From Gemmatimonadales bacterium (GTDB lineage Bacteria; Gemmatimonadota; Gemmatimonadetes; Gemmatimonadales; GWC2-71-9), in the NCBI GenBank assembly GCA_013816685.1, contig JACDDX010000117.1:1-5810 (forward strand): a stretch of 5,810 nucleotides of DNA. The letters are read 5' to 3'. The notes below the pieces were generated by a model that did not search any database, was not told where the DNA came from, and saw only the letters and a list, made by a program, of their open reading frames with translations. Numbering within the stretch: the first letter of the stretch is position 1; the number at the start of each line of letters is the position of its first letter. Shown here piece by piece: positions 5,675-5,810 of the stretch. Position numbers and translations under genes: made by a program.

Positions 5675-5810
5675 AGGTGCGACGCGTCTTTCGCAGCATC
5701 CAATGGTACCACTGGTCCGCCTCAGGGAAACGCTCGCGGAGTTCGGAGCGTCGATTCCAGCGTTCCAGTGGGTCCAGATCGTGGAGCCGCCGGTAATCGG
5801 GCCTAGCGCG
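5673..5810 (-). CDS. C-terminal fragment of an unrecognised protein (5' end outside window)
   Basis: An open frame enters from the right edge and ends at a TGA at 5675-5673. It gives 45 residues that begin RARPDYRRLHDLDPLERW and end WYHWMLRKTRRT. The fragment is rich in Arg, Trp and charged residues and looks like an amphipathic helical tail, with a basic extreme C-terminus. I do not recognise the family. It is probably a real gene: the frame is open to the edge, its composition is protein-like, and its stop codon overlaps the ribosome binding site of the next gene, which starts 9 bases later. That spacing suggests the two genes are cotranscribed and perhaps translationally coupled. The function cannot be judged from this tail alone. 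Confidence 0.6.
   Translation of the reverse strand, partial: RARPDYRRLHDLDPLERWNRRSELRERFPEADQWYHWMLRKTRRT

Overview
The window is very GC-rich and almost completely coding. Every supported gene lies on the minus strand, so transcription runs from high to low coordinates. The dense packing and the protein set suggest a free-living high-GC bacterium. The combination of a stand-alone Pta, a RecJ/zinc-ribbon pair and an RsbV/RsbW-like switch would fit Gemmatimonadota or a similar phylum, but this is an impression and not a proof. No RNA gene, mobile element, CRISPR array, terminator or convincing promoter was found.

Layout in transcription order: (1) 5810-5673, the C-terminal end of an unrecognised gene. 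(2) 5663-4944, a coiled-coil protein with a C-terminal C4 zinc ribbon. (3) 4915-3161, recJ, a single-strand DNA exonuclease. (4) 3153-2638, rsmD, a 16S rRNA guanine-N2 methyltransferase. (5) 2641-2150, coaD, phosphopantetheine adenylyltransferase. (6) 2148-1210, pta, phosphate acetyltransferase. (7) 1187-852, a STAS-domain anti-sigma factor antagonist. (8) 838-383, an RsbW/SpoIIAB-type serine kinase of the GHKL fold. (9) 368-1, the N-terminus of a protein cut by the window edge, probably the sensor part of a PP2C (RsbU-type) phosphatase or another signalling protein.

The gaps between genes run from a 4-base overlap to 28 bases, so all nine genes could form one transcript. Two functional blocks are visible. 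The first is housekeeping: DNA repair, rRNA modification, CoA synthesis and acetyl-CoA/acetyl-phosphate interconversion. CoaD makes the precursor of the CoA that Pta uses. The second, genes 7-9, looks like a partner-switching signalling module: antagonist, kinase and perhaps a phosphatase/sensor, with its target sigma factor or effector not in the window.

The most unusual sequence detail is at the zinc-ribbon/recJ junction. An 11-codon reading frame there overlaps the upstream stop (ATGA) and the recJ GTG start (GTGA), and the junction also carries a 10-base-spaced direct repeat. recJ, rsmD, coaD and pta all lack a clear Shine-Dalgarno sequence, which points to translational coupling. I see no clear evidence of an undescribed system; most of the window is ordinary core genome.
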